NCBI GenBank assembly: GCA_951812795.1
Contig: OX638325.1
Span: 2,504,277-2,568,276 of the forward strand
Source of the DNA: an uncultured Dehalococcoidia bacterium
Lineage (GTDB): Bacteria > Chloroflexota > Dehalococcoidia > Lucifugimonadales > Lucifugimonadaceae
Direction of reading: 5' to 3'
Length of the DNA: 64,000 nt
The notes under the pieces are model-generated. The model was not told the DNA's origin. It searched no databases and saw only the letters and a list, made by a program, of their open reading frames with translations. Position numbers and translations under genes: made by a program. Positions within the stretch are counted from its first letter, which is position 1, and every line of letters starts with the position of its first letter. Positions 1-8,282 of the stretch are shown here, one piece after another.

Positions 1-264
1 TTCGGATTGCCGGACAGCAACGATCCTCAACCGTTCGATTACACGGAGATGTTCAAGAAGCGCGCCAACGCCTACTCGATACTAGGAGCGCAAGAGGAGC
101 CGGGGTTGAAGACTTTCAGGCGAGCGTTGTCGTGGATCGTGGAGGGCGAGATCGATATGGCGCCGATCGTTACGCACCTGATGCCGATTGAGCAGGTTAC
201 CGAAGCGTTTGAGTTGTCGGAGTCGCGAGGGGATGGGGTTGTGAAGGTTGCGTTGACGTTTTGA
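1..264 (+). CDS. Medium-chain (zinc-type) dehydrogenase, C-terminal fragment cut by window edge
   Basis: The reading frame is open from the first base, so the gene starts outside the window and only about 87 C-terminal residues are seen. The tail (a helix with HLMPIEQVTEAFEL followed by GDGVVKVALTF) is the typical end of the MDR family (threonine, sorbitol or alcohol dehydrogenase-like), where the last strand returns to the catalytic domain. None of the zinc ligands or the NAD-binding GxGxxG motif is inside the window, so the substrate cannot be told. Family assignment is by recognition of the C-terminal pattern only. It is followed by an opposite-strand gene, so it is the last gene of its transcript. 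Confidence 0.75.
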   Translation, partial: FGLPDSNDPQPFDYTEMFKKRANAYSILGAQEEPGLKTFRRALSWIVEGEIDMAPIVTHLMPIEQVTEAFELSESRGDGVVKVALTF

Positions 265-343
265 AGATGCGACTTTGAGCTGTAACTAGCGGTATGGAAA
301 TCGGAGCTTAGCTACATAGCTGCGTTGCTGATTCACTCGGCGA

Positions 344-1159
344 TCATTCATCGAAAACGCCCGTGTGCCGCGCTCTGAGCCACAATCCGACCGTGTAAGC
401 GATACCAAACAATACGCCAATGAACATCGATTGAACCAGCAGCGAACTGAACCAAAACGCGCTGACAACGGTGAATACCACGGCCCAGAAACCTATTGCA
501 ATTGGCAAAGACCTCGTAACCCTTTGTTCAGGAGTTAGATAACGATTTCTGTTGGCTTCTCTGACGCCCTCGTGTGCGTCGGTCGTGTGCATGATCTCGT
601 CAAAATATCTTTGCGGAATCCGTTGAACAGGCGGTTGCATGTAGTCGCCTACCAACTCGTAATAACGGTCTCTGAACTCTTCGTCCGTGTGATTTCCCTT
701 GCGGATATTGCAGCGTCTACATAGAGCTTGCAGGTTGTCGTCGTCGTTGGGACCGCCTCTGGATACGGGGTACATATGATCGATTTGCAAGTTATCGGTC
801 GTCAATCTGACTCCACAGTACATGCAGCGGTACCGTTGACTTTGCGCTATCGCTGCCCTCTCTTCTTTAGAGAATGTTGCTCTTATAGTGGGTCTTACGC
901 TTCGAGCGTTCTCGGTCAAGCTGAGGATCAACCATAGACTCACATCCATGAGCATCAGCGATGTCCATCTAGTGCCTATCCACATCCAAGTAAGCGCGAC
1001 CATGACGTAGCCGAAGAAGGTTGACCAACCATTGTCGTTTTGTTCTCGCTCAGCAACTTGGACGTTCCCAACTTGGACGCCTAAATCGCTCGGATCCGAG
1101 TCGTTGAGATCGTCGAACGACTCCTGTTCGGGTTCGGTGGAACCATCGGTTTCAGTCAC
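344..1159 (-). CDS. HNH endonuclease-domain protein with flanking membrane segments
   Basis: A complete HNH/zinc-ribbon module is visible: a CMYC pair, then LQIDHMYPVSRGG, then DNLQALCRRCNIRKGN. The two Cys pairs hold a structural zinc, and the H of IDH and the N of DDNLQ are the expected catalytic and metal residues. Just before it lie two hydrophobic stretches rich in Trp and Leu (FGYVMVALTWMWIG and the one after it), and near the C-terminus another two (IGFWAVVFTVVSAFWF, MFIGVLFGIAYTVGLWL), so the nuclease domain would sit between membrane anchors. The frame is open to 1300 (TTG), but a GTG at 1159 has an AGGAAGGA ribosome site about 8 bases upstream and drops an unconvincing N-terminus. 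HNH proteins with membrane segments are uncommon; the target is unknown. Start uncertain. Confidence 0.72.
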   Translation of the reverse strand: MTETDGSTEPEQESFDDLNDSDPSDLGVQVGNVQVAEREQNDNGWSTFFGYVMVALTWMWIGTRWTSLMLMDVSLWLILSLTENARSVRPTIRATFSKEERAAIAQSQRYRCMYCGVRLTTDNLQIDHMYPVSRGGPNDDDNLQALCRRCNIRKGNHTDEEFRDRYYELVGDYMQPPVQRIPQRYFDEIMHTTDAHEGVREANRNRYLTPEQRVTRSLPIAIGFWAVVFTVVSAFWFSSLLVQSMFIGVLFGIAYTVGLWLRARHTGVFDE

Positions 1160-1368
1160 GTTAATGCTTCCTTCCTCTTCGCCTCTTAACGATGTGTGCG
1201 AAGAAGTGTAAACGCAGGTGAGCGATCCGTCATGAATGACAATAGGAGTTGACGAGACAAGTAACAACCCAGGTAATTCAGTCAGAGTGACACGAGTCAA
1301 CGACGTGGAGATTACCTATCCCCAGGTATTCCCCGCTCCGATAACGTGGGTTTACCTCGATGGTTCCC

Positions 1369-1475
1369 CTTTCGCCCCGCGAAAGAGGCAAACGCCGTAA
1401 TCGTAGTGATAGTGCTATTCGTGCCAAGATCGCCGCGCTTGCGGTAGCCGTAAGCTTCACTGAAGGCGGCCGATC
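1369..1475 (-). pseudogene. Decayed copy of the 3' end of the sulfite-oxidase-like gene
   Basis: Read on the minus strand, this stretch encodes FSWGSAAFSEAYGYRKRGD and then remnants, which lines up with PGFWEAYGYHMYGDPW at the C-terminus of the intact gene at 1856-2479. The DNA similarity runs past the stop codon: the sequence around a GCGAAAG-GGCA block and TAATCGTAGTGATAG occurs both here and at about 1826-1870. It is therefore a duplicated 3' end plus downstream sequence, degraded by substitutions and small indels. Upstream of about 1480 no further similarity is obvious. Not expected to be functional. Confidence 0.6.
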
Positions 1476-1703
1476 CCCACGAAAATTCAGGGACGTCAAA
1501 ACGCGTCCTTGGGTGGTAATGATCGAGCCGGCAATTGTTCCCTAGCTGTCGGGTCGTGGCTCGATGGGTGGTAATGAACGGGAGTTTACCGAACACGTGG
1601 TATCGTTTCAAGCCGCTTATTCGCTACTTTCATCGTTATAAGACGAGGCGTCTTGGGTGATTGCATTCACATCTCCCCGGCATACGCCCTTTGCCTGACG
1701 GCA

Positions 1704-1725
1704 TTTCCCCCGCGAGCGGGGGAAA
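1704..1725. repeat. Perfect intergenic hairpin (REP-like)
   Basis: TTTCCCCCGC and its reverse complement are separated by two bases, giving a 10-bp perfect stem. It lies in the roughly 700-base gap between the HNH gene and the sulfite-oxidase-like gene, next to other intergenic repeat sequence (1660-1850). Closely related hairpins recur at 4600 and 5931, so this is a dispersed family. It may also act as a transcription terminator for the minus-strand gene upstream, though no T-run follows. Apart from the remnant at 1369-1475, I see nothing else in this gap. Confidence 0.7.
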
Positions 1726-1855
1726 CCCTGTACTGCTCTTTGGATTCCCGCGAAGGCGTGAATGACGTCGCCCATTTCATCACTCCCAGGGCATACCCCG
1801 CTCGCATCACTTCGTTCGCTCGCACCGCTTTCGCTCTGCGAAAGGGGCAGATGAC

Positions 1856-2479
1856 CTAATCGTAGTGATAGCGCTGTTCCCGCCAGGGGTCGCCGTACAT
1901 GTGGTAACCGTAGGCTTCCCAGAAGCCGGGGGCGTCGGAGTCCATGAAGCGGATGCCGCGGACCCATTTGGCGGATTTCCAGAAGTAGAGGTGGGGGACT
2001 ACCATTCGGATGGGGCCGCCGTGGGATTCTTCGAGGGGGGCACCGTCGAAGGTGTGGCCGAGGAAGCCTTTGCCATCGATGACATCGGCGGTCGGCAGGT
2101 TGGTGGTGTAGCCGCCGTCGCTGTAGGCCATCAGGAAGTCGGCGGGCGGGGCGTCTAGCCCGGCATCGGCGAGGAAGTCGTCGATGAGGACTCCTTGCCA
2201 GTCGGTGTCGAGCTTGCTCCACTTGGTTACGCAGTGGATGTCGGTGTGGATGTCGGTTTGCGGGAGGGCCATCATCTGGTCCCAGTCCCAGACGCCGATG
2301 TCTTCACCGTTGTATTCGATGCGGAAGGTCCACGTGGCGGTGTCTACCCGCGGCGTAGGGCCAGCGGAAAGGACGGGAAATCCTCGGTCGACATACTGCC
2401 CTGGCGGGACGCGTCCCGCGTTCTCATCTTCCTCTTCCTGCCTTCGTCGACCGAAGAAGCCTCTGGTGATTATTCCCAT
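1856..2479 (-). CDS. Sulfite-oxidase-like molybdopterin oxidoreductase
   Basis: 207 residues of the oxidoreductase molybdopterin-binding fold, the small cytoplasmic branch related to the MsrP/YedY catalytic subunit. The N-terminus (GFFGRRRQ..., then RVPPGQYVDRGFPVLSAGPTP) is the typical lead-in of this branch and carries no evident Tat signal. Cys83 in DIHCVTKWSKLD is the expected molybdenum ligand. Further motifs are the YSDGGYTTNLP loop and the C-terminal GIRFMDSDAPGFWEAYGYHMYGDPW block. The electron donor and substrate are not known for this branch. ATG start; it stands alone, divergent from the SDR gene at 2614. A decayed copy of its 3' end lies 400 bases downstream. Confidence 0.88.
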   Translation of the reverse strand: MGIITRGFFGRRRQEEEDENAGRVPPGQYVDRGFPVLSAGPTPRVDTATWTFRIEYNGEDIGVWDWDQMMALPQTDIHTDIHCVTKWSKLDTDWQGVLIDDFLADAGLDAPPADFLMAYSDGGYTTNLPTADVIDGKGFLGHTFDGAPLEESHGGPIRMVVPHLYFWKSAKWVRGIRFMDSDAPGFWEAYGYHMYGDPWREQRYHYD

Positions 2480-2613
2480 CGATGCACTCCCATGCTCTCA
2501 ACTGTTCCCATGCCGCACAAACTGCGCATAATGTTAATACGCAACAGGCGACCCGAAAGTTTCGCTGCCGATCGACACGGCGGCGTCCGAACTAGCTAGA
2601 AAGGCGAAATACG

Positions 2614-3381
2614 ATGAAGCGATTCGAAGGCAAGACGGTTATCGTGACTGGTGGTGGGACTGGCATCGGCGAGGCAATATGTCATCGCTTTGCGGATGAT
2701 CGTGCAAATGTGGTGATCGCGGAGTTGGAGTCAGACAATGGTGAGGGCACGGCGGCGGACATCAATGGAAACGGCGGCACCGCGGTATTTTGTCAGACCG
2801 ACACTTCAAACTCGGAATCGGTTCGGTCGATGATCGCGTGCGTGGTCGATGAATACGGGACGATCGATATTCTCGTCAACAACGCCGCGACATTCGTGTT
2901 CGGAAAGGTGGAGGAGGTTACGGATGCCGATTGGGCGCGAGTGTTTGGCGTGAACGTGATCGGGTATGCGAACTGTGTACGCGAGGTATTGCCGACATTC
3001 CGCAGCGCCGGAGCTGGCGCGGTGGTGAATATCGCTTCGGTAAGTTCTTTCATCGCGCAACCAGAGTTCATCCCGTACAACTCATCGAAGGGTGCGGTGG
3101 CGCAACTCACCCGATGTTTGGCGATGGACTTGGCGCCCGACAACATTCGCGTCAACGCCGTCTGTCCCGGCTCGATCAAAACACGGGCTACGGATATGCA
3201 CATCGACTCACTAGGTCTAGACCGCGAGCAGTCCTACATCGACTTCGGCCAAGATGCGCTGATGAAGCGCATGGGCGAGCCGAAAGAGATAGCGGCGGTC
3301 GTGGCGTTTTTGGCTTCGGACGATGCGTCGTATATGACCGGAGCGCACGTGATTGTGGATGGTGGGATGAGTATTGGTTAG
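2614..3381 (+). CDS. SDR-family NAD(P)-dependent oxidoreductase
   Basis: 255 residues, the normal length for a classical short-chain dehydrogenase. The cofactor motif TGGGTGIG (residues 12-19), the structural NNAA motif, a serine in NIASVSSF and the catalytic YNSSK are all intact, followed by the PGSIKTRATD loop and a C-terminal GAHVIVDGGMSIG. An acidic residue (ELESDN) after the second strand suggests NAD rather than NADP, an inference. A GAAAGGCGAA ribosome site precedes the ATG. It ends only 8 bases from the convergent enolase-superfamily gene and may act on sugar-acid or alcohol intermediates of the same catabolic region, but the substrate cannot be read from sequence. Confidence 0.9.
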   Translation: MKRFEGKTVIVTGGGTGIGEAICHRFADDRANVVIAELESDNGEGTAADINGNGGTAVFCQTDTSNSESVRSMIACVVDEYGTIDILVNNAATFVFGKVEEVTDADWARVFGVNVIGYANCVREVLPTFRSAGAGAVVNIASVSSFIAQPEFIPYNSSKGAVAQLTRCLAMDLAPDNIRVNAVCPGSIKTRATDMHIDSLGLDREQSYIDFGQDALMKRMGEPKEIAAVVAFLASDDASYMTGAHVIVDGGMSIG

Positions 3382-3389
3382 GTTGAACC

Positions 3390-4568
3390 CTAGTTATTCG
3401 TAAACGCCCCATCCGGCCGATGCAGTCTGGGGGACCAGCCTCGGGGGTCGGAGAGGCGTTGTTCGGCTACTTCTAGGTCCATGTCTACGCCCATGCCGGG
3501 GGTGTCGGGGCACCAGGCGTATCCGTCTTCCCATTCGATTTGCTGGGGGAAGAGGTCGGTGGCGAAGGTGCCGGGTTGGCGGGGCATTTCTTGGACGCCG
3601 ACGTTGGTGGATGCCATGCAGACGGAGACGCAGGCAGCGGCGGAGACGGGGCCGAGGGGGTTGTGCGGAACGATGTCGATGTAGTGGGCTTCGGCCCAGT
3701 GGGTGATCTTCAGGGTTTCGGTGATGCCGCCTACGATGCAGAGGTCGATACGCAAGTAGTCGATGCTCTCGTCTTCGATGACTTCTCGGAACGGCCACTT
3801 CGACCACCAGTGTTCGCCGGCGGCAAGAGGGACGTTGGTCTGGCGTCGGACGTTGCGGTAGGAGGCCGGGTTTTCGGAGCGCACGGCGTCTTCGATGAAG
3901 AAGGGTTTGAACGGTTCGAGTTCTCGGCAGAGGGCTATCGAATGAGTTGGATCGAGGCGGGTGTGGAAGTCGGTACAGATCTGGATGTCGGGCCCGACGG
4001 CATCGCGAAGGGCTCCGAACTGCTCGGTTGCCATGCGCATCGACTTGAGCGGGTCAAGTTCGGCGGTCGCGGCGTGGCGTCCGCCGTAATCTCCGACTAA
4101 GGGAGTGGTTGTCGGCTGTCCGGTTCGGACGAATTTCCAGCCTTCATCGACGTGTTTCATGGCGTCGACGACGATGTCTTGGGTCGTCTCGCCGCCAACG
4201 TGGGGGTAGCAGACTACTTTGTCGCGGGTCGGTCCGCCGAGGATTTTGTACAAAGGCATCCCGACGGATTTGGCTTTGATGTCCCAGAGGGCGATGTCGA
4301 TGCCGCTGATGGCGCAGGCGTATACGCGTTCGGCGGGGAAGAACAGGCCGCGGAACATCTGCTGCCAAAGGCGTTCGGTCTCCCACGGATCGGAGCCGAT
4401 GACGATTTCCGAGAGGTGGTCGATGGCTAATGCGATGGAGCGTCCGAGACGGGCGACGCCGACTTCGCCGAGGCCGTAGATTCCGGCATCGGTGTCGACG
4501 CGGACGATGAAGTAGAGGCGCCCGGAATCATCTCGGACTGGGAAGGATCGGATTTGGGTTACTTTCAT
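3390..4568 (-). CDS. Enolase-superfamily dehydratase, mandelate racemase/galactonate dehydratase-like (copy 1)
   Basis: 392 residues, with the capping domain about 1-125 and the barrel after it. The barrel residues match the D-x-H class of acid-sugar dehydratases: D200-x-H202 in TDFHTR, E226 in FIEDAVRSEN, E252 in AAGEHW, H302 in PHNPLGPV and E327 in VQEMP. In that class the three acidic residues bind magnesium, and the two histidines take the alpha proton and help water leave. The likely reaction is dehydration of an aldonate; the exact sugar acid is unknown. This is the last of three tandem minus-strand paralogues (with 4735-5898 and 5998-7161). It has a longer loop at 150-172 (TTTPLVGDYGGRHAATAE) than its sisters, so substrate specificity probably differs. 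Confidence 0.9.
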   Translation of the reverse strand: MKVTQIRSFPVRDDSGRLYFIVRVDTDAGIYGLGEVGVARLGRSIALAIDHLSEIVIGSDPWETERLWQQMFRGLFFPAERVYACAISGIDIALWDIKAKSVGMPLYKILGGPTRDKVVCYPHVGGETTQDIVVDAMKHVDEGWKFVRTGQPTTTPLVGDYGGRHAATAELDPLKSMRMATEQFGALRDAVGPDIQICTDFHTRLDPTHSIALCRELEPFKPFFIEDAVRSENPASYRNVRRQTNVPLAAGEHWWSKWPFREVIEDESIDYLRIDLCIVGGITETLKITHWAEAHYIDIVPHNPLGPVSAAACVSVCMASTNVGVQEMPRQPGTFATDLFPQQIEWEDGYAWCPDTPGMGVDMDLEVAEQRLSDPRGWSPRLHRPDGAFTNN

Positions 4569-4579
4569 TTGTGGGATGG

Positions 4580-4734
4580 CCCCCTTTGTCCTTCGGACAT
4601 TTCCCCCGTCAACGAGGGAAACCTAGAGTGGTTGCTGTTCTGGATGATTGTTTGGATTGGCAGGGGTGCGGTTAATACTCCATCGTTCGGTGGGCCCTCA
4701 CCCTAACCCTCTCCCTCGCGGAGAGGGGAGACGT
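4580..4734. repeat. Intergenic palindromic repeats between enolase-superfamily copies 1 and 2
   Basis: Two dispersed repeat types occupy this spacer. The first (about 4580-4624) has a TGTCC-TTC-GGACA hairpin and a TTTCCCCCGT arm, almost identical to the block at 5911-5952. The second (about 4695-4731) has the CTCACCCTAACCCTCTCCC arm followed by GAGAGGGGA, also seen at 28647 and, inverted, near 62140. They do not encode anything and probably form RNA hairpins in the transcript between the two genes. Confidence 0.7.
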
Positions 4735-5898
4735 TTACCAGTTGGTGAATGCTCCGTCGTTGCGTCTTAGTCGGGGTAGCCAACCGTGTGGGTCAGCGGC
4801 TCGGGTTTCGGCGACGTCCATGTCGATCTCGATGCCGAGTCCAGGGGCGTCTTGGCAGAAGGCGTATCCGTCTTCGAATCCGGCTTGGACGGGGAAGAGG
4901 TCGTTGAGGTAAGTGCCGGGTTCGATTGGCATTTCTTGGACGCCGACGTTGGTTGATGCCATGCAGAGTGCGACGCAGGCGGCGGTTGAGACGGGGCCGA
5001 GCGGATTGTGGGGGACGATATCGATGTAGTGGGTTTCGGCCCAGTGAGTGATCTTTGCGGCTTCGGTGATGCCTCCTACGATGCAGAGGTCGATACGGGC
5101 ATAGTCGATGAGTTCCTCTTCGATGACTTGGCGGAAGGGCCACTTTGAAACCCACTGTTCACCCGCGGCAATGGGTAAGCGTATTTGGTTGCGGAGGTTG
5201 CGATATGAGCCTGGGTTCTCAGATCGGATTGGGTCTTCGATGAAGTAGGGTTTGAACTCCTCTAGGTCCCTACACAGCTGGACGACGTGAGTCGGGTCGA
5301 GACGGGTGTGGACATCGAGGCAGAGTTGTATCTCGGGGCCGACGGCCTCGCGCACCCTCGCCATTCCTTCGACGGCGATGCGCATCGATTCGACTGGTTC
5401 GAGGCGACCTGTGTTTTCGATCTGATCGGTGTCGGACGTCTCGGGTTGGTGCCATCGGACGAATTTCCAGCCTTCGTCGACGCGTTGGACGGAGTTTTCG
5501 ACAAGCGCTTCGATGGTGTCGCCTTGGGTGTGCGCGTAGCAGACGACCTTGTTGCGGGTGGGGCCGCCCAAGAGGTTGTAGACAGGCCTGCCGACCGACT
5601 TGCCTTTGATGTCCCAGAGTGCGATGTCGATGGCGCTGATTGCGCAGCCGTATGTGCGCTCGGCGGGGAAGAAGTTGCCTCGGAACATCAATTGCCATAG
5701 GCGTTCGGTCTCCCACGGATCGGAACCGACGACGACTTCTGCGAGGTGGTCGATGGCCTGAACAATAGCGCGACCCTGCCCCAATGTTCCGACCTCACCA
5801 AGTCCGTAGATGCCGGCATCAGTGTCGACGCGGACGAAAAAGTAGACACGTCCGGAGTCGTCACGGATCGGGAGTGATCGGATTTGGGTTACTTTCAT
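4735..5898 (-). CDS. Enolase-superfamily dehydratase, mandelate racemase/galactonate dehydratase-like (copy 2)
   Basis: 387 residues starting at the ATG of MKVTQIRSLP. The frame is open further upstream to 5952, but that part runs through an intergenic repeat and has no counterpart in the sister genes. Catalytic residues: D195-x-H197 (LDVHTR), E221 (FIEDPIRSENP), E247 (AAGEQW), H297 (PHNPLGPV) and a final E in VQEMP. It is closest to copy 3, sharing long identical stretches such as KWPFRQVIEEELIDYARIDL. Same minus-strand array as copies 1 and 3, so probably co-transcribed from above 7161. Substrate not readable; an aldonate is the family-based guess. Confidence 0.9.
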   Translation of the reverse strand: MKVTQIRSLPIRDDSGRVYFFVRVDTDAGIYGLGEVGTLGQGRAIVQAIDHLAEVVVGSDPWETERLWQLMFRGNFFPAERTYGCAISAIDIALWDIKGKSVGRPVYNLLGGPTRNKVVCYAHTQGDTIEALVENSVQRVDEGWKFVRWHQPETSDTDQIENTGRLEPVESMRIAVEGMARVREAVGPEIQLCLDVHTRLDPTHVVQLCRDLEEFKPYFIEDPIRSENPGSYRNLRNQIRLPIAAGEQWVSKWPFRQVIEEELIDYARIDLCIVGGITEAAKITHWAETHYIDIVPHNPLGPVSTAACVALCMASTNVGVQEMPIEPGTYLNDLFPVQAGFEDGYAFCQDAPGLGIEIDMDVAETRAADPHGWLPRLRRNDGAFTNW

Positions 5899-5910
5899 TT
5901 GGTGGGATTG

Positions 5911-5992
5911 CCCCCTTTGTCCTTCGGACATTTCCCCCGTCAACGGGGGCAAGCCTTCGTCGGCTTCTGGATTCCGGCATTCACCGGAATGA
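5911..5992. repeat. Intergenic palindromic repeats between enolase-superfamily copies 2 and 3
   Basis: Contains the same TGTCC-TTC-GGACA hairpin and TTTCCCCCGT-CA-ACGGGGG palindrome as the spacer at 4580-4624, followed by a second hairpin with ATTCCGG and CCGGAAT arms (about 5970-5990). The near-identical block sits at the same place relative to both copies (just upstream of the ATG of copies 1 and 2), so it was probably duplicated with the gene. Confidence 0.7.
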
Positions 5993-5997
5993 CGGGT

Positions 5998-7161
5998 TTA
6001 CCAGTTGGTAAACGCGCCGTCGTTGCGGCGGAGTTGAGGTGGCCAGCCGTGGGGAACACCGGCGCGGGCTTCGGCGACGTCCATGTCCATTTCGATGCCG
6101 AGTCCGGGAGCGTCGTTGCAGAAGGAGTAGCCGTCTTCCCAGCCAATCTGGACGGGGAAGAGGTCGGTTAGGACCGTGCCGGGTTGGCGCGGCATTTCTT
6201 GGACGCCGACGTTGGTAGAAGCCATGCATAGCGAGACGCAGGCGGCGGCGGAAACGGGTCCGAGGGGATTGTGGGGGACGATGTCGATGTAGTGTGTTTC
6301 GGCCCAGTGGGTTATTTTGGCGGCTTCGGTGATGCCTCCGGCGATGCATAGGTCAATGCGGGCGTAATCGATGAGTTCCTCTTCGATGACCTGCCGGAAG
6401 GGCCACTTGGAGACCCATTGTTCTCCGGCGGCGATGGGTAAGTTAAATTGGTTGCGGAGGTTGCGGTATGAGGCGGGGTTTTCGGAGCGGAGCGGGTCTT
6501 CGATGAAATAGGGCTTGAACTCTTCGAGGTCTTTGCCCATCTGGACGATGTGCGCGGTGTCGAGACGGGTGTGTGCGTCGAGAAGGATCTGGATTTCGGG
6601 GCCGACGGCTTCGCGGACTCTGGACATCTGGTCGACGACTAGCCGCATGGATTCGACGGGTTCGAGCAGGGAGGTGCCGCTGTCTTCGAATCGGCCTGAG
6701 GTTTCGGGTAGTCCCCAGCGGACGAATTTCCAGCCCTCTTCCACGCGGTCGAGGCAGTTCTGCACGAGATCTTCGGTGGTTGCGCCTTGGGTGTGTGGGT
6801 AGGAGACGACTTTGTCGCGGACGGGTCCGCCGAGGAGTTTGTAGACGGGCATGTCGACGGATTTTCCCTTGATGTCCCAAAGGGCAATGTCGATGGCGCT
6901 GATGGCGCATCCGTAAACGCGGTCTGCCGGGAAGAAGTTGCCACGGAACATGAGCTGCCATAGGCGTTCGGTTTCCCAAGGGTCGGATCCAACGACGACT
7001 TCTGCGAGGTGGTCAATGGCCTCCATGATGGCGCGACCCATGCTTGCAATTCCGACTTCGCCGAGGCCGTGGATTCCGGCGTCGGTTTCGATGCGGACGA
7101 AGAGTGAGACTCCGCCGTTGTCGTTTCGGACGGGGACGTTCTTTACTTCGGTGACCTTCAT
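5998..7161 (-). CDS. Enolase-superfamily dehydratase, mandelate racemase/galactonate dehydratase-like (copy 3)
   Basis: 387 residues beginning MKVTEVKNVPVRN. The barrel carries LDAHTR (D-x-H), FIEDPLRSENP, AAGEQW, PHNPLGPV and VQEMP, so every metal ligand and both catalytic histidines of the galactonate dehydratase-type site are present. It is the first gene of the three-copy array. The 20s loop of the cap (NGGVSLFVRIETDAGIHGLGEVG) and residues around 150-165 (LPETSGRFEDSGTSLLEP) differ from the sisters, and these are regions that shape substrate choice in the family. The divergent spacer 7162-7374 should hold its promoter. Confidence 0.9.
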   Translation of the reverse strand: MKVTEVKNVPVRNDNGGVSLFVRIETDAGIHGLGEVGIASMGRAIMEAIDHLAEVVVGSDPWETERLWQLMFRGNFFPADRVYGCAISAIDIALWDIKGKSVDMPVYKLLGGPVRDKVVSYPHTQGATTEDLVQNCLDRVEEGWKFVRWGLPETSGRFEDSGTSLLEPVESMRLVVDQMSRVREAVGPEIQILLDAHTRLDTAHIVQMGKDLEEFKPYFIEDPLRSENPASYRNLRNQFNLPIAAGEQWVSKWPFRQVIEEELIDYARIDLCIAGGITEAAKITHWAETHYIDIVPHNPLGPVSAAACVSLCMASTNVGVQEMPRQPGTVLTDLFPVQIGWEDGYSFCNDAPGLGIEMDMDVAEARAGVPHGWPPQLRRNDGAFTNW

Positions 7162-7290
7162 GAGATGTTCCTGTACCTACGTCGTTGAGGATCCGCAAGG
7201 CGATCCACATCTTGGTTGCAAATGTGCCTACTCAATGTTCGCACGTGACGAGATGTGATGTGAGCGTGATTTTGCAGCCGCGCGTATAAC

Positions 7291-7296
7291 TATAAT
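7291..7296 (+). promoter_or_regulatory. Candidate -10 box for the small membrane-protein pair
   Basis: A perfect TATAAT lies 79 bases before the ATG at 7375, within the 213-base divergent spacer. No convincing -35 is seen 17 bases upstream (GATTTT). A strong ribosome site, AGGAGG, lies about 10 bases before the ATG. Confidence 0.4.
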
Positions 7297-7374
7297 CACC
7301 GCGGTTGGACGGTTTCGCAGTGATCTGTTCGATCGTTATCAGCGATGCCGTAAGAATCTAGGAGGCTATTCGAG

Positions 7375-7818
7375 ATGGATTTGATAAAGAGGTTGTTCGG
7401 TTACATCCACATCATTTTGGGTTTAGCAGTCGCGGTGCAGTTTTTGGCGAGTGAGGTCTACGATGACGATTCGGTAGTTCAGGTCTGGGATGTCTTGAAC
7501 TACTTCATGGCGGTGGGTGCGATCGCGGCGTTGATTTTCAGTTTTCTGAGGGCGAGGTCGGCAGACGAGTCGGATTTGCAGGAGTGGATCACCGCGAACG
7601 CGATGCTGATCGCGTCGTCGGCGCTGTTCTTGCTCTATTTCGAGCAATGGTTCGCGTGGACGGTGTTTAAGGATGCAGCTGATGAGATAGGCGATTTCCG
7701 CTGGTTGATTTGGACAGCAGTCGATGTAATGTTCCCGATAGTGAACATAATCGTTGGCACATACTTGTTGAGGAGCGTCGGTTTCAGGCCCTTCGATGGG
7801 GGTGCCGACGCCGAATAG
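7375..7818 (+). CDS. Small four-helix membrane protein, unknown function
   Basis: 147 residues with four predicted hydrophobic helices: residues about 9-27 (IHIILGLAVAVQFLASEV), 38-57, 78-95 (ANAMLIASSALFLLYF) and 113-130 (DVMFPIVNIIVGTYLL). No catalytic or metal-binding motif is visible and I do not recognise the family. A canonical AGGAGG ribosome site makes the ATG start secure. The next gene starts on its stop codon and encodes a diverged copy of the same layout, so this is a tandem duplication. Confidence 0.75.
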   Translation: MDLIKRLFGYIHIILGLAVAVQFLASEVYDDDSVVQVWDVLNYFMAVGAIAALIFSFLRARSADESDLQEWITANAMLIASSALFLLYFEQWFAWTVFKDAADEIGDFRWLIWTAVDVMFPIVNIIVGTYLLRSVGFRPFDGGADAE

Positions 7819-8282
7819 TGAAGGCCATCAAAACCGTATTGGAAGCTCCGGAGGACGGTCAAGATGGATGGAACCATGCGATAATCGGGGTGGTGCACAT
7901 TTTGGTGTCGTTGGTGGTTGCTGTGCATTTGATTGCTTTGCGGCTGTAGGACTCTGGCGATGTCTGGACCGTGGTCAACTGCATCTCGTTGGTGGCGATA
8001 GCGTTGGCTTGCTACTTCAACTTGGAGCGGAAGCGAAAGAGCGATGCGAGCGGTGAAACAGGGATCACTAGGGAGTATCTAGAGTCGAATGTGTTGTATT
8101 TCGCGACGATGATTTTGGCGGCATTGTTCCTCTTCAACTGGTTGAATCTACTGGTCAGCGGGGCCAACGATGTCGGTGTAGAGGTGATGCACGATGTGGT
8201 ATGGGCAGTCGTGGACATCATGATCATCGTGGTATCGGGAGCTACTGAGGGGTACTTGTTGCAGGGGCATTCGGGGGAGTAG
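7818..8282 (+). pseudogene. Second small membrane protein, interrupted by an in-frame TAG
   Basis: GTG at 7818 overlaps the TAG stop of the previous gene by one base. The frame reads through a hydrophobic helix (GVVHILVSLVVAVHLIALRL), meets TAG at 7947-7949 and continues in the same frame with DSGDVWTVVNCISLVAIALACYFNLERKRK to the stop at 8280-8282. The part after the TAG lines up with the intact neighbour (YDDDSVVQVWDVLNYFMAVG), including the later helices (VLYFATMILAALFLF, VVDIMIIVVSGATEGYLL). Only the single TAG breaks it; no frameshift is seen. It is either a fresh nonsense mutation, a sequencing error or a readthrough site. An internal start for the second part (GTG at 7971) would give a 103-residue three-helix protein. 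Confidence 0.6.

Noticed and set aside
7947-7949. TAG as a pyrrolysine or other recoded codon
   Set aside because: Many genes in the window end in TAG and nothing else in the window supports recoding; readthrough is left open as a finding but not annotated as such.
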